A stretch of 64,000 nucleotides of DNA from Coix lacryma-jobi var. lacryma-jobi (GCA_009763385.1 CM019826.1:66215864-66279863); one strand, 5' to 3'; positions 1 through 12,426 are shown, counted from the stretch's first letter. Notes: a model not told the origin generated them from the sequence alone. Translations and numbers: made by a program.

Positions 1-3000
1 CAAAAGAAAAGGGGAAAGCTTCTGGACGACCCTACCCTGGGCCTACTCCTCATCACCTTCCACTGGGTAGAGGCAGTGCTTACAATAGCCGAAGTAGACC
101 TGGCCATCTGCAACAAACGGGATAAACCCTGAGTACTGGAATGTACTCAGCTAGACTTACCCGTGCAACTGAAAATAAAGACACCAAGGACATGCAAGGC
201 CTTTTTGGGTGGAGCTGGGATCTTGAATTCGCGAAAAGCTCAATTTAAGATAAGCGAAGTATTAGTGAAGTTAATGAGCTGTCATCTTTTATACCTATTC
301 CTTCTTCTAGGTTTGCACCTGAACTATTGCACACACTTGAGTCTAGCAGATAAATAATATAACCATATCCAGTTGACTTGTCCACATTTTAGTTGAACCT
401 TTAGATATCACATGGAGTTGTATAGTGGTGAAGCTCGCCATAGTTTCCCACTAACCGGGGGAGACGGCGACTCGAATCGAATTTCAAACCAGCTGGTGAA
501 AGACCTTTAATACCAGCCCACACTTTCCCCGTCGGGTCCATGCATTGGGCAACCGCTCGACGCTTGTTCGTGGTGGTAATCGCCGCGGTTCAAGCACGGA
601 CCGCCCAATTGGAACCTGGCGATGGCCTCACGCGGCAGATCGCAATTTCCATACTAGAGGGCACGACACGGGTTGAGACCGGCCCGAACAGCTTCTAACC
701 GGCTTTGGGGTCGATGATTACGGCACCGACATATCCCTAAGTAAAAGGGCGCGTTCAAAAATGAACGAGGGCCAACATCGATACAAACCTACACGATCCA
801 ACGGACGGACTGCCCCCAAGTTCCAACTTGGTGCCTTGCCTTCCAGTTGACCATATTTCATTACTACTCAGGTTCTTTTCCACGATAGCAAATATAGCCA
901 ACCGTGATCCGGTAAATACCCATCCGGGTATTACGGAAACATCCTTAACTACCACTTTTATTAAGCAGGCTAAGCAATTCTACATTGTAATTAAATAAAA
1001 GGATAACAAGGTAGATATTAATCAATAACCAAGGAATGGTAATGCACAAAGTAGGATTCATTCCAACTCCTAAACCTAATGCATCACAATATAAAAGGAC
1101 TCAAGTAATCTTAATTGCAAAAGATAGGAGGCTTAATATGCTCCGGGGTTTGCCTTGGGTGAAGACCGAGGCCTCGTGGGAAGGGCACTCGGGCAAGTTA
1201 GTGTCGCTGGCGGGGTCGACTTCCTCGGCTTGCTGGAGCTCCGGAATCTGCTGCTCGGCGTTTATCTCTGGCTCCTGGTCGGGCTCCGGAGGGGTCGATC
1301 CTATTGTATGCGATGATTAATAAATAATTCAAAAGAAACTTAGGTTTGAACTGCAAGTGCACTTTTCTGGACTCAGAAAAATCCACAAAAATTCCAGCAG
1401 GCACACAACAGTTGCTGGACTCCACTGAACAAATTTCAGCCAAAAATGAAATACAGAACTGCAGATATAAAAATAACAAGCAACTGCCCAAAAAGGTACT
1501 TTGAACTACAACCCTACTGTAAAAGGGTGCACCACTCTATTTCATATTTTTCCCAGATTCTATTTCACATTTTATGCTTATCAAGAAAGTTCCATGAACA
1601 GAAATATTATATTATTTCTTACATGAATTTCCAAAGGAAAACACAGAAAAGCACATTTGCAAAACAACTTCAGATTTCTTCAAATAACAGGTCATGCTTA
1701 CATTTTTCTTAGCTTGGACATCATAAACAGAGACTATACAAATTTTCCCACATTTTATCTCGACATATAAAACATCTTAACGTTTATTCAAAGAAAACAG
1801 CCAAAAAGGACTTTTAACCATAACAGAAACTTTTTCTACATAAACAGTGAATTAAATATTTTTCACATGTATAAAACAGGATAATAAACTTACACAAAAT
1901 TTTACAGGAATTATCTCAACCAGAAAACATATATAACCATTTATCTTTGCAAAAGCATATAAACTAAAATAAAAGAAAACAGTAAAATTAACTCCTACCA
2001 AAAATACTTTTATATTTTTCCAGGGTAGATCTACTCATGAACAAACTAGCAAAACTGGAAGCACTCCATTTGGACTAACAAAACAGGATCTACAAAATAA
2101 ACAAGCATTTACGGGAAGAAGAAAAACATTTTGGAAAAAAGTTTTCTGGAAACACTCGGCGCACGGAAAGGTGTGTGCTCGCTAGAGGCCTGGCTCGAAT
2201 CGTGACAGCGGCCGAGGGTTCGCTCGAGGCCGAGTTCGGGCGAGACGGATAACTAGTCCGTCCGAGGCCTGGCTCGAGGGCTCGGGCGAGACGGGAAGCA
2301 ATCGCCCGTCCGAGGCCTGGCTCGAGGGCTCGGGCGAGACGGGAAAACAAACGCCCGTCCGAGGCCTGGCTCGAGGGCTCGGGCGAGACGGAAGCCACAC
2401 GCCCGTCCGAGGCCTGGCTCGAGGGCTCGGGCGAGACGGAAACACACACGCCCGTCCGAGGCCTGGCTCGAGGGCTCGGGCGAGACGGAAACATACACGC
2501 CCGTCCGAGGCCTGGCTCGAGGGCTCGGGCGAGACGGAAACAGGGGAGAGGTTTGACCGTCGATTCCTCGCCGACGGTGAGGTCGCCGGCGGGTAAGCTA
2601 GGCTTGCGAACTCGTCTCGACGAGGCGCATCGAGTGGTGTAGGTGGTTTGGCTAGCGCACGGCCGGAGCATGCCGGCGGCGAGTGGCGGCGCACGGTGAT
2701 GGCGGCAACGCGCGGCTACGCCATTTCCGGCGGTGGCCGGAGAAATTGGAGGAGGCAAAAGCTCGAGAGAACCCTAAGGAGCAAAGCTACGGGGTTGGTT
2801 TGGCTCGGGTGGCTCCAGAGGAGCTTGGCCACGAGCGAGGTCCGCGGCGGGCGGCCATGGCGTTCGGCCGGGGAAAAAGATGTGGGAGAGAGCGGTAGCG
2901 TTGAAGCTAGGTGGTGTTCTCACCTTGCCTTGGCTTGGTGAAGCTCGAAGATGAAGAAGAAGAGTCGGTGGAGCTCGGGTTGGGGAAGAACGGTGTTGCG

Positions 3001-4126
3001 GCTCGGCGGTGGCGACTGACGGACCGAAAGAGGAGCTTCGTCCTCCGGCGGCGAAGGGGCTCGGTCGGGGATGACAACGTGCGCACGGCGCGTGCACGGT
3101 GTAGGCGGAGCGGTGTGCGGAGGGAATCGAAGGGAGGTGCTCCGACGAGGTCCGAACGGAGAGGGAAGGTTGCGGTGGAGGTCGCGGCGAGAGCGAGCCG
3201 AGCGCTTGCTCTGGCTTGGTGGCGAGGGGAGGAGAGTGCGAGCGAGATTGGGAGAGTGTGTGCGGGAGAGCGAGGGAGTGAAGAGGTGCTCGGGGTTTTG
3301 ATCGGCTTGACCGGTGGTCGTGGCGGGGCCACGGCGGCGCGGTCGGCGAGGCAGCGCGGTGATGCCATGCACGGCGAGCGGGTGCGGCAGGCGAGGCGAG
3401 CGGAGAGTGGCCGGGGGAGATAGCTTGCGTGCTCGGGTGAGAGGGGATCGAGCGAGGAGTGGCCGGCGAAGATCCTCGGCAGAAAGCGGCGGCCACGTGG
3501 CGGTTGCGGCCGGCGTACGGCGCGGCATGTCAGCGGCAGCAGCGCGCGGCGCGCGCGGCACGCGGGCGAGCGCTGGCGAGCGGCGCGGGGTGCGCGGGCG
3601 AGCGCGGGAGCGGGCCGGCGCACGCGAGTTGGGCCGAAAGGTGGGGCGTGGAAGGAATCGTTTTCCTTTTTCTTTTTCCAACTACTTTTCAAACTTTGAC
3701 CACTCAAAAATAGTTTCAAAAACTCCAAACTAGGTTTTGACCCAAATATAAAAGTTTCTCGAAATAATTTTCTCTATGACTTTCATATAGGGCACTTTTT
3801 CTGAAAACCATTTTTAAATCCTCCACATAAACAAAGCCAATTTTAAAGTATAAACCATTTTGTTTTGACTTATTTTTATTTACAAACTAATCTGAACTAG
3901 GTCAAAACTCCAACATGAAAAGCACTCTACTCAAGATTCTCTATTTTATAAAACTCTTTGCCAAAACAGAAATCCACTCAAACAACCATGTCCAATAGAA
4001 ATCCACATCCAAATAAATAAACAAGACAAAACACTCTCATGCTCATGAAATGATGCAATGCATTGCTTATGCTCTTTAGTAGCTAATTGCAGCGCCTAAT
4101 GCGGTGCTTGACACTAGGGTGTCACA
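1..4126 (-). mobile_element. Giant LTR (partial) of a Del/Tekay-like Ty3 retrotransposon
   Basis: The minus strand begins at 4126 with TGTGACACCC, a common start for grass Ty3 LTRs. The next bases, TACCT (4127-4131), are a likely target-site duplication, because the paralogous sequence near 24490 reads straight through this point without the insert. From the start leftwards come AT-rich sequence, a GC-rich leader-like block (2550-3700), a tandem repeat (2260-2540) and a long AT-rich stretch. The LTR end, primer site and gag-pol would lie beyond the left edge. The many long reading frames between 2090 and 3730 follow from GC content: they overlap on both strands and show no domain. Lineage is inferred from LTR style and length only. 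Confidence 0.65.
2260..2540. repeat. Tandem array of ~49-bp GC-rich units inside the giant LTR
   Basis: About six consecutive units share the core GAGGCCTGGCTCGAGGGCTC, followed by GGGCGAGACGG and a short variable A-rich spacer. Degenerate half-units precede it near 2185 and 2225. The unit length is not a multiple of three, so the array appears in all frames as a repeated Arg/Pro/Ser-rich peptide. Arrays of this kind inside LTRs usually vary in copy number between family members. Confidence 0.85.
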
Positions 4127-4131
4127 TACCT

Positions 4132-5720
4132 CACTGTCGGAAGCAAAGTCAGGTTGCAAGTTTTGACACAAGGGGTGAACTGGCACATTGAAGAGGCGGG
4201 CATGCCACTCTTCCCACCAGGAAGTGAAGAAAGGATGAGTGATGTTTACTATCTCAAATGGAGATGGTTCGTATGTTGGCAACTCCCATCCTAATTCAAA
4301 GACTTTTTTAGCCATTATCCCTTCCATAATTACTTCTCTGGGTCTTATTACTGTTGAGAAGAAGAGTCTAGGGGGCAATTGACCACATCCTAATTGTCTG
4401 GCCACCATGTTTGGGTAATAGAACTCGTAGGTGGACTGCACTAATCTCCCATGGTGAAATTCGGCTGGCAGAATACAGGGTTTGATGAAAGAGTTGAAGA
4501 TCTCAATAGATGTTTTATCTGCACAGCCGGATTCGTAGTTAAACTTGCAAGGGAGAGTCAGATTTTCATTCTCTCTGTAGGGAAGCCAAAGTGCATTGCC
4601 AAAGCCTTTGAAGAATAGCTTGAAGAGATGGCCGATGTCCATATCAATACTGATAGATGATGCTGCTTCTCCATAAGTCTGACAGGCTTTAACTCTTGTT
4701 GTTTTGCCTTCTGCATAATTAATTGAAGGGAAACTCAAGTTGAGAAGGCTCACAGAAACTATCTGATGCATATATAGTTGGAGCCACATCTGGACCAACC
4801 ACCAGGGGCCGTTCACGCAAGAAATTTCTCTTCCCGTGTGCATCTGGAGAGTAATCTGATGCATCATATGATAGACAGACCCCAAAAGGTATTTGCCTAG
4901 CGGGATTTGAGTGCCTGCAGATAAATCTTCAGCCATCACCATATGGTTCAGAGTGGGCTCATTGGATTTTCCACAGAAGATGAATCTGTATAGCCACATA
5001 TTCATAAAGGCTTTCAGTTTTTTGTCAGAGACAACATTGGACGACTCCATATAAGTCTGAATGTATTTAGCCCATCCGCAACCAGAACTGACAGCTCTCT
5101 GATTGCTTTTGTTCTTGTATTTGTAAGGATATACTAGTAATGTTACATTCAGACCAGTCATCATGAAGACGTCAGCAAAAGTAATAGTCATCATACCATG
5201 GCCAAAGATGAAAGCATTGATGGCGTTAGACCAGAAATGGGAAGCTGCTATCAGGAGACGGTCATTTCTGGGTGTTTCTGATAAAGATAACTCCAAACAA
5301 TGGCTAATGTCTTGATTTTCCCAGTGGCTGCTGCTTTTTTCAAGCATCCTCCGATACCAATTTCGCCATCCAGCAATTGGGGGAAAAGGCTAGTTCTTGA
5401 AGGTGTTCGACCAGTGATTCGGTGAAGTAACTCCAGATTTGAAGGGAATTCTTTGGGTTTCCTTCTCGATAAACTCCGTTGGGTCAAAATTTCCCATTGG
5501 ACCAAGGAGATAGGAATCAGGGTTGGCAGCATAAGGAATCGGGATTTGATTCTTATATTCCTTCAAGAAATAGCGAATAGAGAGAGAAAGAGAACCGAAA
5601 GAAGAGGCTAGCAAGAGATTACTAAATATGTGAGGTTCACCTCTGGAATCTTGTCTTCGGTCGCCATCAAGAGTTCGAAGTGAAATCGATTACGCAGAAA
5701 TTTGAATTTCTTGGGCGGCG
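4132..5720 (-). pseudogene. Antisense plant mobile domain (PMD) gene, copy c, truncated
   Basis: The main reading frame (5347 to about 4132) gives some 400 residues resembling the plant mobile domain / 'aminotransferase-like' family, including SHFWSNAINAFIFGHGMM, TGLNV, and a Trp-rich part with GPWWLVQMWLQLY. A second frame (5390-5614) carries the upstream residues ending LLGPMGNFDPTEF. The PMD exon is intact here, whereas copies a and b share a 2-nt loss near 25128/45763. The exon should end at a GAG|GTA splice donor that coincides with the TACCT site where the giant LTR inserted, so downstream exons are separated from it. The first exon and promoter side are deleted. PMD proteins occur in host genomes and as antisense genes in Tat-type elements. 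Confidence 0.75.
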
Positions 5721-5738
5721 GCTACAGAAATCGATTAC

Positions 5739-7090
5739 GATGAGAAGAATAGGAATGGTATTTGTATCTTTCCAAAATTCGTTGTATAAGTCGTAATCGT
5801 TTAGGACTCATGTTTCGTCCAGGGTATAAATATAAACCCTCGACCATTCTAAAAACTGTTCACAACCACATCAATACAAACCGGCCCCATGCCATCTTCG
5901 AGTCCTTAGTCGTGTCGTCGAGTTCTTCGAGAGGAATCATCGATCCGTTGACCTCCGTAAGTACCAGCAACCTTGTTATCATGTCTAGTATCATGCGGTG
6001 GATTTAGATATGATGCAAGTAGTCTTGTATGTTAAGCTTAGTATCGTGCGGCGGATTTAAGCTTATGACGGGAAGTTTTTGCTTGTGCCTTGTATCGTGC
6101 GGCAGATTAAGTCATGAGTAAAAATAGTTATCGGCTCTATTAGATTTGGCAGATCGAATAGATTCATTAAGTTATCATGTGTTATATGTTTTATTTATTT
6201 AATTCTTGTAACACTCTTTTGCCCAATCTAGATTGATCTTTGTTCGGCCTTGTTCCACAAGTTTGCTTGTGCTTTTGCTAATCATAATATCATGATGGCC
6301 GGATCAACTTTCAATCCAGATTGTTACATGTCGTGGGTTCATGCATGTTAATTATGATTAGGCTTTGATAAAACTAGGTATCGTACGACAGATCCAGGTT
6401 TTAGATTAGTCTGATCGTGCTTGCCTGTTTGTTCCTTCTTCATGGACCCCAATTCGGCTGGTTTGCCGATTTTGGTTATGCTTACATGAGTAACGAGCTT
6501 TTATAGATCTGTTCAAATATATGCATGCTTTTAGCTTGTTATAATTAGATTGTATCATGCGGTGGATTAATCTAATTATAAGAAGTGGCGTAGACTTATA
6601 GCAAGTGGTATCATGCGGTGGATTAGTTTCGCTTGAGTTTATGCCTGACGGGTTTATGAAAACTAAATGTGCGGCAGATTAGTTGGATTAGCCTATGCAT
6701 GTGTTATTTGAATAGATCTATTTTTGCAAGTTACCTGTTTATAACATCTTTCATTCGTTCAAAGTATGTCCCTTTTTACATACGCATTCGGCAGTTAAAT
6801 ATGCTTTACACACTCTGTTTTCATATTCGCCGAATGATTTTACAAACATGCTTTGACAGACAGCTTCTATAGCTGTGTGCCATCGTGATTGGCTTTCAAA
6901 GCCGTACATATGGAACTGTCTGGTCTCACCCAGCATGTTCCAAAGGTATTCTCATGTTTTTATCCCTTGTTGGTATTCAGGTCAAACCGACTGGCACGTC
7001 TCCGGAATCAACATACTCCGGGCACCAGATTGAAGCCAACTTTTCGGCTTGCTGTGTGCTTGGCGCGAGGTGTCACTTTTTGCGCCAACA
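5739..7090 (+). mobile_element. LTR of E-plus copy c, 5'-truncated
   Basis: It aligns with the LTRs at 15217-16701 and 26175-27730 but lacks their TGTTAACACC start. It retains the TATA-like TATAAATA at 5825-5832, a splice-donor-like GTAAGT near 5958 and the repeated GTATCRTGCGG-type motif. The end is GCGCCAACA at 7090. Confidence 0.85.
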
Positions 7091-7095
7091 CCTTC

Positions 7096-7384
7096 ATATA
7101 TTTTTGCGATTTCATCAAGATCTTCTGTTGTACGTCACTTCTCGTGAACTCTTGGTCTTCTTTGAGCTTCGGTAATGGAGGAATAAACAGAATCTTTTCA
7201 AAAGTTCATCAACTTCAAAACACGCTCGAGACCCAAATTTTGCACACATTGGTCCAATTTTGGCTTCATCATCAACACTTTATTCCTTGTCAGCCGACAC
7301 GAAACTTGGTCTCAACTCTTCTCCATTACCACTAGTCGGATTCTTTGTTCAAAAATTGCTCTGAGAGCCGATTGTTTGAATCGG
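7096..7384 (-). pseudogene. E-minus pol remnant, copy c (PR-RT linker fused to an RNase H fragment)
   Basis: On the minus strand after the protease, a short stretch resembles the PR-RT linker of E-plus (EAEIRP versus EAEARP). It then jumps, after a DELLKRF-like sequence, to one resembling the start of RNase H in E-plus (PKLKEDQEF and DVQQK versus LKLKKEQKF and DVQQK). The entire RT is therefore missing. At 7096 the fragment is interrupted by the inserted E-plus LTR. The same joint exists in copies b and a, so the deletion predates the duplication. Confidence 0.7.
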
Positions 7385-8400
7385 CTGTTGGTCCTTGTCG
7401 AAAACGTTCACAGGACCTGCTTCCCAAGATCTCCCAGAGAAGCACTCGGCACCATCGTATTCTCAGTAGATAGGCTCTGCATTAGCAACACTAACCGAAT
7501 CATCAGCATGGACGATTTCGACGTCATCTCCAATCCACTGGATGAGGAATTGGTGCATAGTTGACGGCACACAGCAGTTTGCATGTATCCAATCTCTTCC
7601 TAATAGCAAACTGTATGCCCCCTTGCCATCAATGACGAAGAAAGTAGTGATCAAATTCTTAGACCCAATCGTCAACTCGACAAGAACTGCCCCCTGAGTA
7701 TTGGAAGAATTACCAGCAAAGTCTCTTAATACCATGTCGGTCTTCATTAAATCTTCACTTGTCATCCCGAGCTTCCTGAAGGTAGCATACGACATGATAT
7801 TTATAGCAACCCCTCCATCATTGAACATTTTGGTCAATGGCTTGCCATTAACATACCCCCTCATATACAACGGCTTTAAGTGTCGATGCTTAGCTGGTTT
7901 ATCAAATACCGCCCATTGAGCCAAGACGAGATGAGCCAACAAGTCTTGAAATTCATCTTCATCAAAATCTGAATACACCTCGTCTTGGACATCTTGGCCT
8001 TCGGGAGCTATGAACTCTGATGGGAGAAGGAACGCCATGCATGCATCAGCCGAATGATCACCTCCATTCAGCTTCTCTTTAGGACGCCAAACTTGTTTCG
8101 TCTTGGCACCCGCTTGCGCTAACTCTCTGTTTCTTAGGCGCTGCACTCTCCTTTTTTGGCTCTTTCTTAATCCTGGTGGACACCACTGTCCTTTCTGCCA
8201 GACCTACTCGTGGTATTCTTCTTCTCCAGTGCAAGCCCAATTTCGATCGGCAAATCCTCTTCCTTGCTGATTCTCGGAAATGTTTATTTTTAAGCGCCGA
8301 TTGTCCCCAGGGACTCATGCCCCAAGTCTTTCATGGACAGAATGGCGGTTTACTCGAGACTGCCTATATTCAGAATACTGATCACTGCATTCAGGACAGT
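7385..8400 (-). pseudogene. E-minus aspartic protease region, copy c (decayed)
   Basis: The frame from about 8146 down to 7463 encodes a retropepsin-like domain: an acidic lead-in (FDEDEFQDLLAHLVLAQ), the flap region YMRGYVNGKPL, the active-site neighbourhood, and the distal LLGRDWIHAN motif. The active-site segment reads FNDGGVAINIMS here versus FIDGGAAINIMP in copies a and b, so residues beside the catalytic Asp have changed. The frame stops shortly after the protease. Tat elements join Gag and protease in one polyprotein; here they lie in separate frames. Confidence 0.8.
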
Positions 8401-10565
8401 TGTTCTTAGCAGGCAGCTTCAAGCCTTCGTTCCAACAATACTTGAAGAACGAGCATCCCCAATGTGATTGCTCTTGTTCCATCACATCTTTTCGCTCTTC
8501 CCGGTACATTTCCTCTTCGTACCTTCGTTGTTTCTCTAGGAACTCCTGTTCTTCATAAAACCTATGTTTCTGATACCGTTCCTACTCTCGACGCCACTTA
8601 TTCAACAAAACGCGCGTCGTGACCCTGGGCCTGGATGTTTCACCCATTTGAGTTCGACTATTTTGGAACCGAACCTTCTACTGAAATTCTTTATCTGTGA
8701 TTTGCCGACCAGGGTCAACAGCACTAGCTTCCCTCGCTCTATCAGAGGTCAATACTTTCATCATGTTTTGCCCCTAGGGTCAGCTACGTTAACCATATTA
8801 ACAGAGAAAGACATAGTATTTTGTCCAAAAGGGCTACCATCGACTTTCATCTTCCCATCAAACCTCAGATGCCTATCCTGGATAGCTTTCTAGATCCGCA
8901 CTCTGAATACTCGGCAATCGTTTATGGAGTGGGATTTGGTATTATGGAAACCGCAATACTTCTTGTCCTTGACATCTTCAGGGTGCAGCATAGGATGACC
9001 TTCCGGCAACTTGATGGGTCATTCCTTCAATAAGTACTCAAATAATTTATCTGACTTGGAAACATCAAAGTCATAAGTACCTTTTTGTTGCCTTAGCCAT
9101 CGCTGGTTGACTTGAGTCGGCTCCTTAGCCTAGACTATCTCGGCCGCAGCCACTTCATCTTCATCATTATATTCAGGTGCTTCTTCTAAGAAAGCCTGAT
9201 ACATCTCGGCAGCCACGTCGCGCTTCTAGAACTGATTATTCCTTCTGACCCCTGCGCTTGACTACTCATCATTGCTAACCGTTGTGATAACTGCCCGAGG
9301 TCATCAAAATCCATGCCGAATAGTTTCTCCTTGATACTCGGCAACATGCCAGTTATGGCTATTCCCGACAATTGATCATCTGGTATATTCAAGGAATAGC
9401 AAAGATTTTTGGTCTCCCTGAACCTGCGCAGATATTCTTGCGGTGTCTCGCCAGGTTTCATCCTTAGACTCATGAGATCGACCAACTTCTTCTCACAGGT
9501 TCCCGTAAAGAAATACGAGTGGAATTTCTATTCTAGCTCCGCCCATGTATTGATAGAATTTGCTTGCAGAGAAGCGAACCACGAGAAGGCTGGTCCTGTC
9601 AATGACAACGGGAAGTACAGAATCCTCCAAGCTTCATCTGTAGACGCCTCTCCAAGTTGCATCAAGTATCGGCTGATGTGTTCTACGGTACTGGTGTCAT
9701 CCTGACCCAAAAACTTGGTGAAATCAGTAGGAGGCTTTACTCTTGGAGGAAGTGCTACCCGATTGTACCACTCTGGGTAAGGGGACTTGTAAGCATATGA
9801 CTGATTCTTTGGTTTGAGGCCGACTTGATTTTGCATCATATCAGCCATTCTATGCATGATGAGGTCAATACTCGAATCTGGAGCTGCTTGCGCTTGCCCC
9901 CCAGGATGTAGTCCTGCTGAACTCTTGTAGCCTGGATTTGAAAGAGCATTAATTGCGCTATAATCAACGAACTCCTGATACCCATCTCCAAACATATTCC
10001 TTTGTACCCTGTTCGTTGCAGGAGACACTCTGGAAGCAGATTGCGGGACCTTCCCTGTTGTGCCGAACGTGAGTTGGCCATAAGTTTGGGGAGGTTGTTG
10101 CGTCTCATGAGGAACTATCCCACCTGTGCTTGTGCCAGCTCCGCCATCTTCGGCAATCCTCCGACGTTGAGGTACTGGGAACAACAGTGGCCCCTGCATC
10201 GGACCAGCGGCTTCTTCAAAGCATTTATCCATTGCTGGACCGAAAGTACTAACCATGACGACACGAAAAGTATTCAAGAAAGCCGACTGATGATTGGTCA
10301 TGGCCTCTGATTCAACTTTGTACATTATCCCAGTCATCTTCTGAATAGCTTCCTCTTCAGTACCGTCGGATGGCTCGGGTTGGTGATGAGGAAGAATCTT
10401 CAGGAACGGTTGCTTCTGGAAGACTTTGCCGCTCTTGTTCTTGGAAAAGGTCATCAGGCATTTGCTCTGAAGTTCATCACAAGTTTGTTGTACTAAACCT
10501 GTCAACTCTGGTGACAAATCATCCATGGTCACATCCAGAACCTGATCGTCACTGATCTCAGGCAT
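8401..10565 (-). pseudogene. E-minus gag, copy c (stops and frameshifts)
   Basis: The likely start is the ATG at 10565 (MPEISDDQVL), about 40 nt past the LTR edge and just after the primer site. A long open part runs to 9528: an acidic N-terminus, a Pro/Gln-rich middle and the retrotransposon gag core (PEWYNRVALPPRVKPPTDF, DEAWRILYFPLSLTGPAFSWF). An in-frame TAG ends it where copies a and b read Gln. The core continues in another frame (9186-9485, MKPGETPQEYLRRFRETKNL). Zinc-knuckle-like residues and the Cys-rich CPECSD tail follow further left. At one place copy c is better preserved: it has Gln after CPECSD where a and b have TAG. Confidence 0.85.
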
Positions 10566-10604
10566 CTTGAAACAAAGTGGTCCCACCGGGCATGCCAAAA
10601 AGTG
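10566..10604 (-). other. Primer-binding site and leader of E-minus copy c
   Basis: Next to the LTR end the minus strand reads CACTTTTTGGCATGCCCGG followed by TGGGACC. A TGG start shortly after the LTR is expected of a primer site pairing with the CCA end of a tRNA. The layout matches the E-plus primer site at about 16702-16725. The tRNA identity is not established. Confidence 0.65.
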
Positions 10605-12174
10605 TGTTGATGCAAAATTGGTTCGCCGCGCCTCACACACAGCAAGCCAAAAAAACTGGCTTCAATCGGGTGCCCGGAGTGTGTTGAATCCGGAAACGTG
10701 CCAGTCGGTTTGACCTGAAAACCAACAAGGGATAAAACTGTGAGAATACCAATGGAACATGTCAGGTGAGACTAGACAGTTCCATATGTACGGCTTTGAA
10801 AGCCAATCACGACGGCACATAGCTATAGAAGCTGTCTGTCAGAGCATGTTTTATAGAGTCATTCGGCTAGTATGAAAACAGAGCATGTAAAGCATATCAA
10901 CTGCCAAATGCGCATGTAAAGGGAAACATGCTTGCACAGATAAAAGGTGTCATTAAAACATTGTAAACAGGTAACTTGCAAACATAAATCTATTTAAACA
11001 ACACATGCATAGATTAATCCGACTAGTCTGCCGCACGTCTAGCCTTCATAAACCCGTCAAGCATAAACTCAAGCGAAGCTAATCCACCGCATGATACCAC
11101 TTGCCATAAGTCTACACCACTTCTTATAATTAGATTAATCCACCGCATGATACAATCTTGCTAAAAGCATGTATGTATTTAAACAGATCTATAAAGCTCA
11201 TTACTCGTGTAAGCTTAACCAAGATCGGCAAATTAGCCGAGTTGGGGTCCATGAGGAAGGAACAAACAAGCAAGCACGATCGGACAAATCTAAAAACCTG
11301 CATCTGCCGCACGATACCTAGTCTTATCAAAGTCTAATCGTAACTAACATGCATGAACCCACAACATGTAACAATCTAGATTGGATGTTGATTCGGCCAT
11401 CATGATCTTATAATTAATGAAAAAACACAACCAAACTTATGAAACAGGGCCGAACAAAGATCAATCTAAATTAGGCAAAAGAGTGTTACAAGAATTAAAT
11501 AATAAAACACATAACACATGATAACTTAATGCATCTATCAGATCTGCCAAATCTAATAGAGCCGATAACTATTTTTACCCATGACTTAATCCGCCGCACG
11601 ATACAAGGCATAAGCAAAAACCTCCCGTCATAAGCTTAAATCTGCTGCACGATACTAAGCTTAACGAACGAGACTACTTGCATCATATCTAAATCCACCG
11701 CATGATGCTAGACATGATAGCAAGGTTGCCGGTACTTACGGAGGTCGACGGATCGATGATTCCTCTCGAAGAACTCGACGACACGACTAAGGACTCGAAG
11801 ATGGCACGGGGCCGGTTTGTATTGATATGGTTGTGAACAATTTTACAATGGTCGAGGGCTTATATTTATACCCTGGACGAAACATGAGTCCTAGATGATC
11901 ACGACTCATACAATGAAATTTGGAAAGATACAAATCCTATTCCTATTCTCTTCGGTGTCCTTTATCGCCACATGTCTTTCGTGCAGGCCAGCTTTTACCT
12001 GCCATATTCATGTTGCCGAATTGAGTCATCGCCTCGTAAAATAGCCGACCTCATAGACATTTGCCAAAGACTCTGAAGGCTAACCATCCACTTGGTTGCT
12101 CGCTGAATCCCCTTTTCACTGTCTATTGGGCCCACCTATCATAAGCTTGTGCATGCGAAAATCCGGTGTTAACA
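10605..12174 (-). mobile_element. LTR-c of E-minus, shared by two array units
   Basis: On the minus strand it starts TGTTAACACCGG (edge 12174) and ends in TCAACA (edge 10605). A PPT lies outside its start (12175-12193) and a primer site outside its end (10566-10604). It therefore serves as the 3' LTR of the unit to its right and the 5' LTR of the unit to its left. The TATA-like TATAAATA is at 11863-11870. The body resembles the E-plus LTR, but the first 200 bp differ, so E-plus and E-minus are related subfamilies. It differs from LTR-a and LTR-b by scattered substitutions. Confidence 0.88.
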
Positions 12175-12193
12175 CATGCCCCCTAATTTTGGG
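12175..12193 (-). other. Polypurine tract of E-minus (unit b), overlapping an antisense start codon
   Basis: The minus strand reads CCCAAAATTAGGGGGCATG immediately before the LTR start TGTTAACACC. It is purine-rich and adjoins the LTR, as a plus-strand primer should. On the plus strand the same bases contain ATG at 12176 and encode Met-Pro-Pro-Asn-Phe. Confidence 0.8.
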
Positions 12194-12426
12194 ATAAATA
12201 TTTATTCCAAAATTCTTTTTCCTTGTATATTGACGTGGAACCTCCGGAAGTATCCATCTCTACACACCATAATTGCTGTACTTGTCGATCCATCTCCCGA
12301 TGCACCTTTGGGATTCTTTATAGTCCCCTTCCACTTTGCTTCGGCTTGTGCAGTCTGAATTCCCCTGTTTCATTCTCAAAACCAGAAAACCCTCTTTTCT
12401 CCTACTATCCCCCAATCAACTAGAGG

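Larger units (their letters stand above)
4127..7090 (+). mobile_element. E-plus copy c: truncated 3' part of a Tat-type retrotransposon
   Basis: This matches the 3' end of the full E-plus element at 15217-27730: part of the antisense plant mobile domain gene, then the LTR. Its left side is cut by the giant LTR at 4126. A deletion at 5727/5739 removed the antisense gene's first exon, the PPT and roughly the first 150-200 bp of the LTR, leaving an 11-bp filler. The LTR ends in GCCAACA at 7090 and is followed by CCTTC (7091-7095), the same insertion-site duplication as in the other two copies. Confidence 0.85.

Noticed and set aside
163..1712. Short frames in the AT-rich left part of the window
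   Set aside because: All are below 100 codons, none resembles a known protein, and they lie inside the giant LTR.
2090..3730. Many long overlapping reading frames (up to 273 codons) on both strands
   Set aside because: The region is GC-rich, frames overlap on both strands, and the peptides are Arg/Pro/Ser/Ala-rich without domains; part is a tandem repeat. This is what a GC-rich LTR gives by chance.
12176..12358. 60-codon frame starting in the PPT as a complete small protein
   Set aside because: It carries only the conserved MPP start; the rest has no match in E-plus gene 1 and probably represents a decayed first exon, so it was not listed as a gene.
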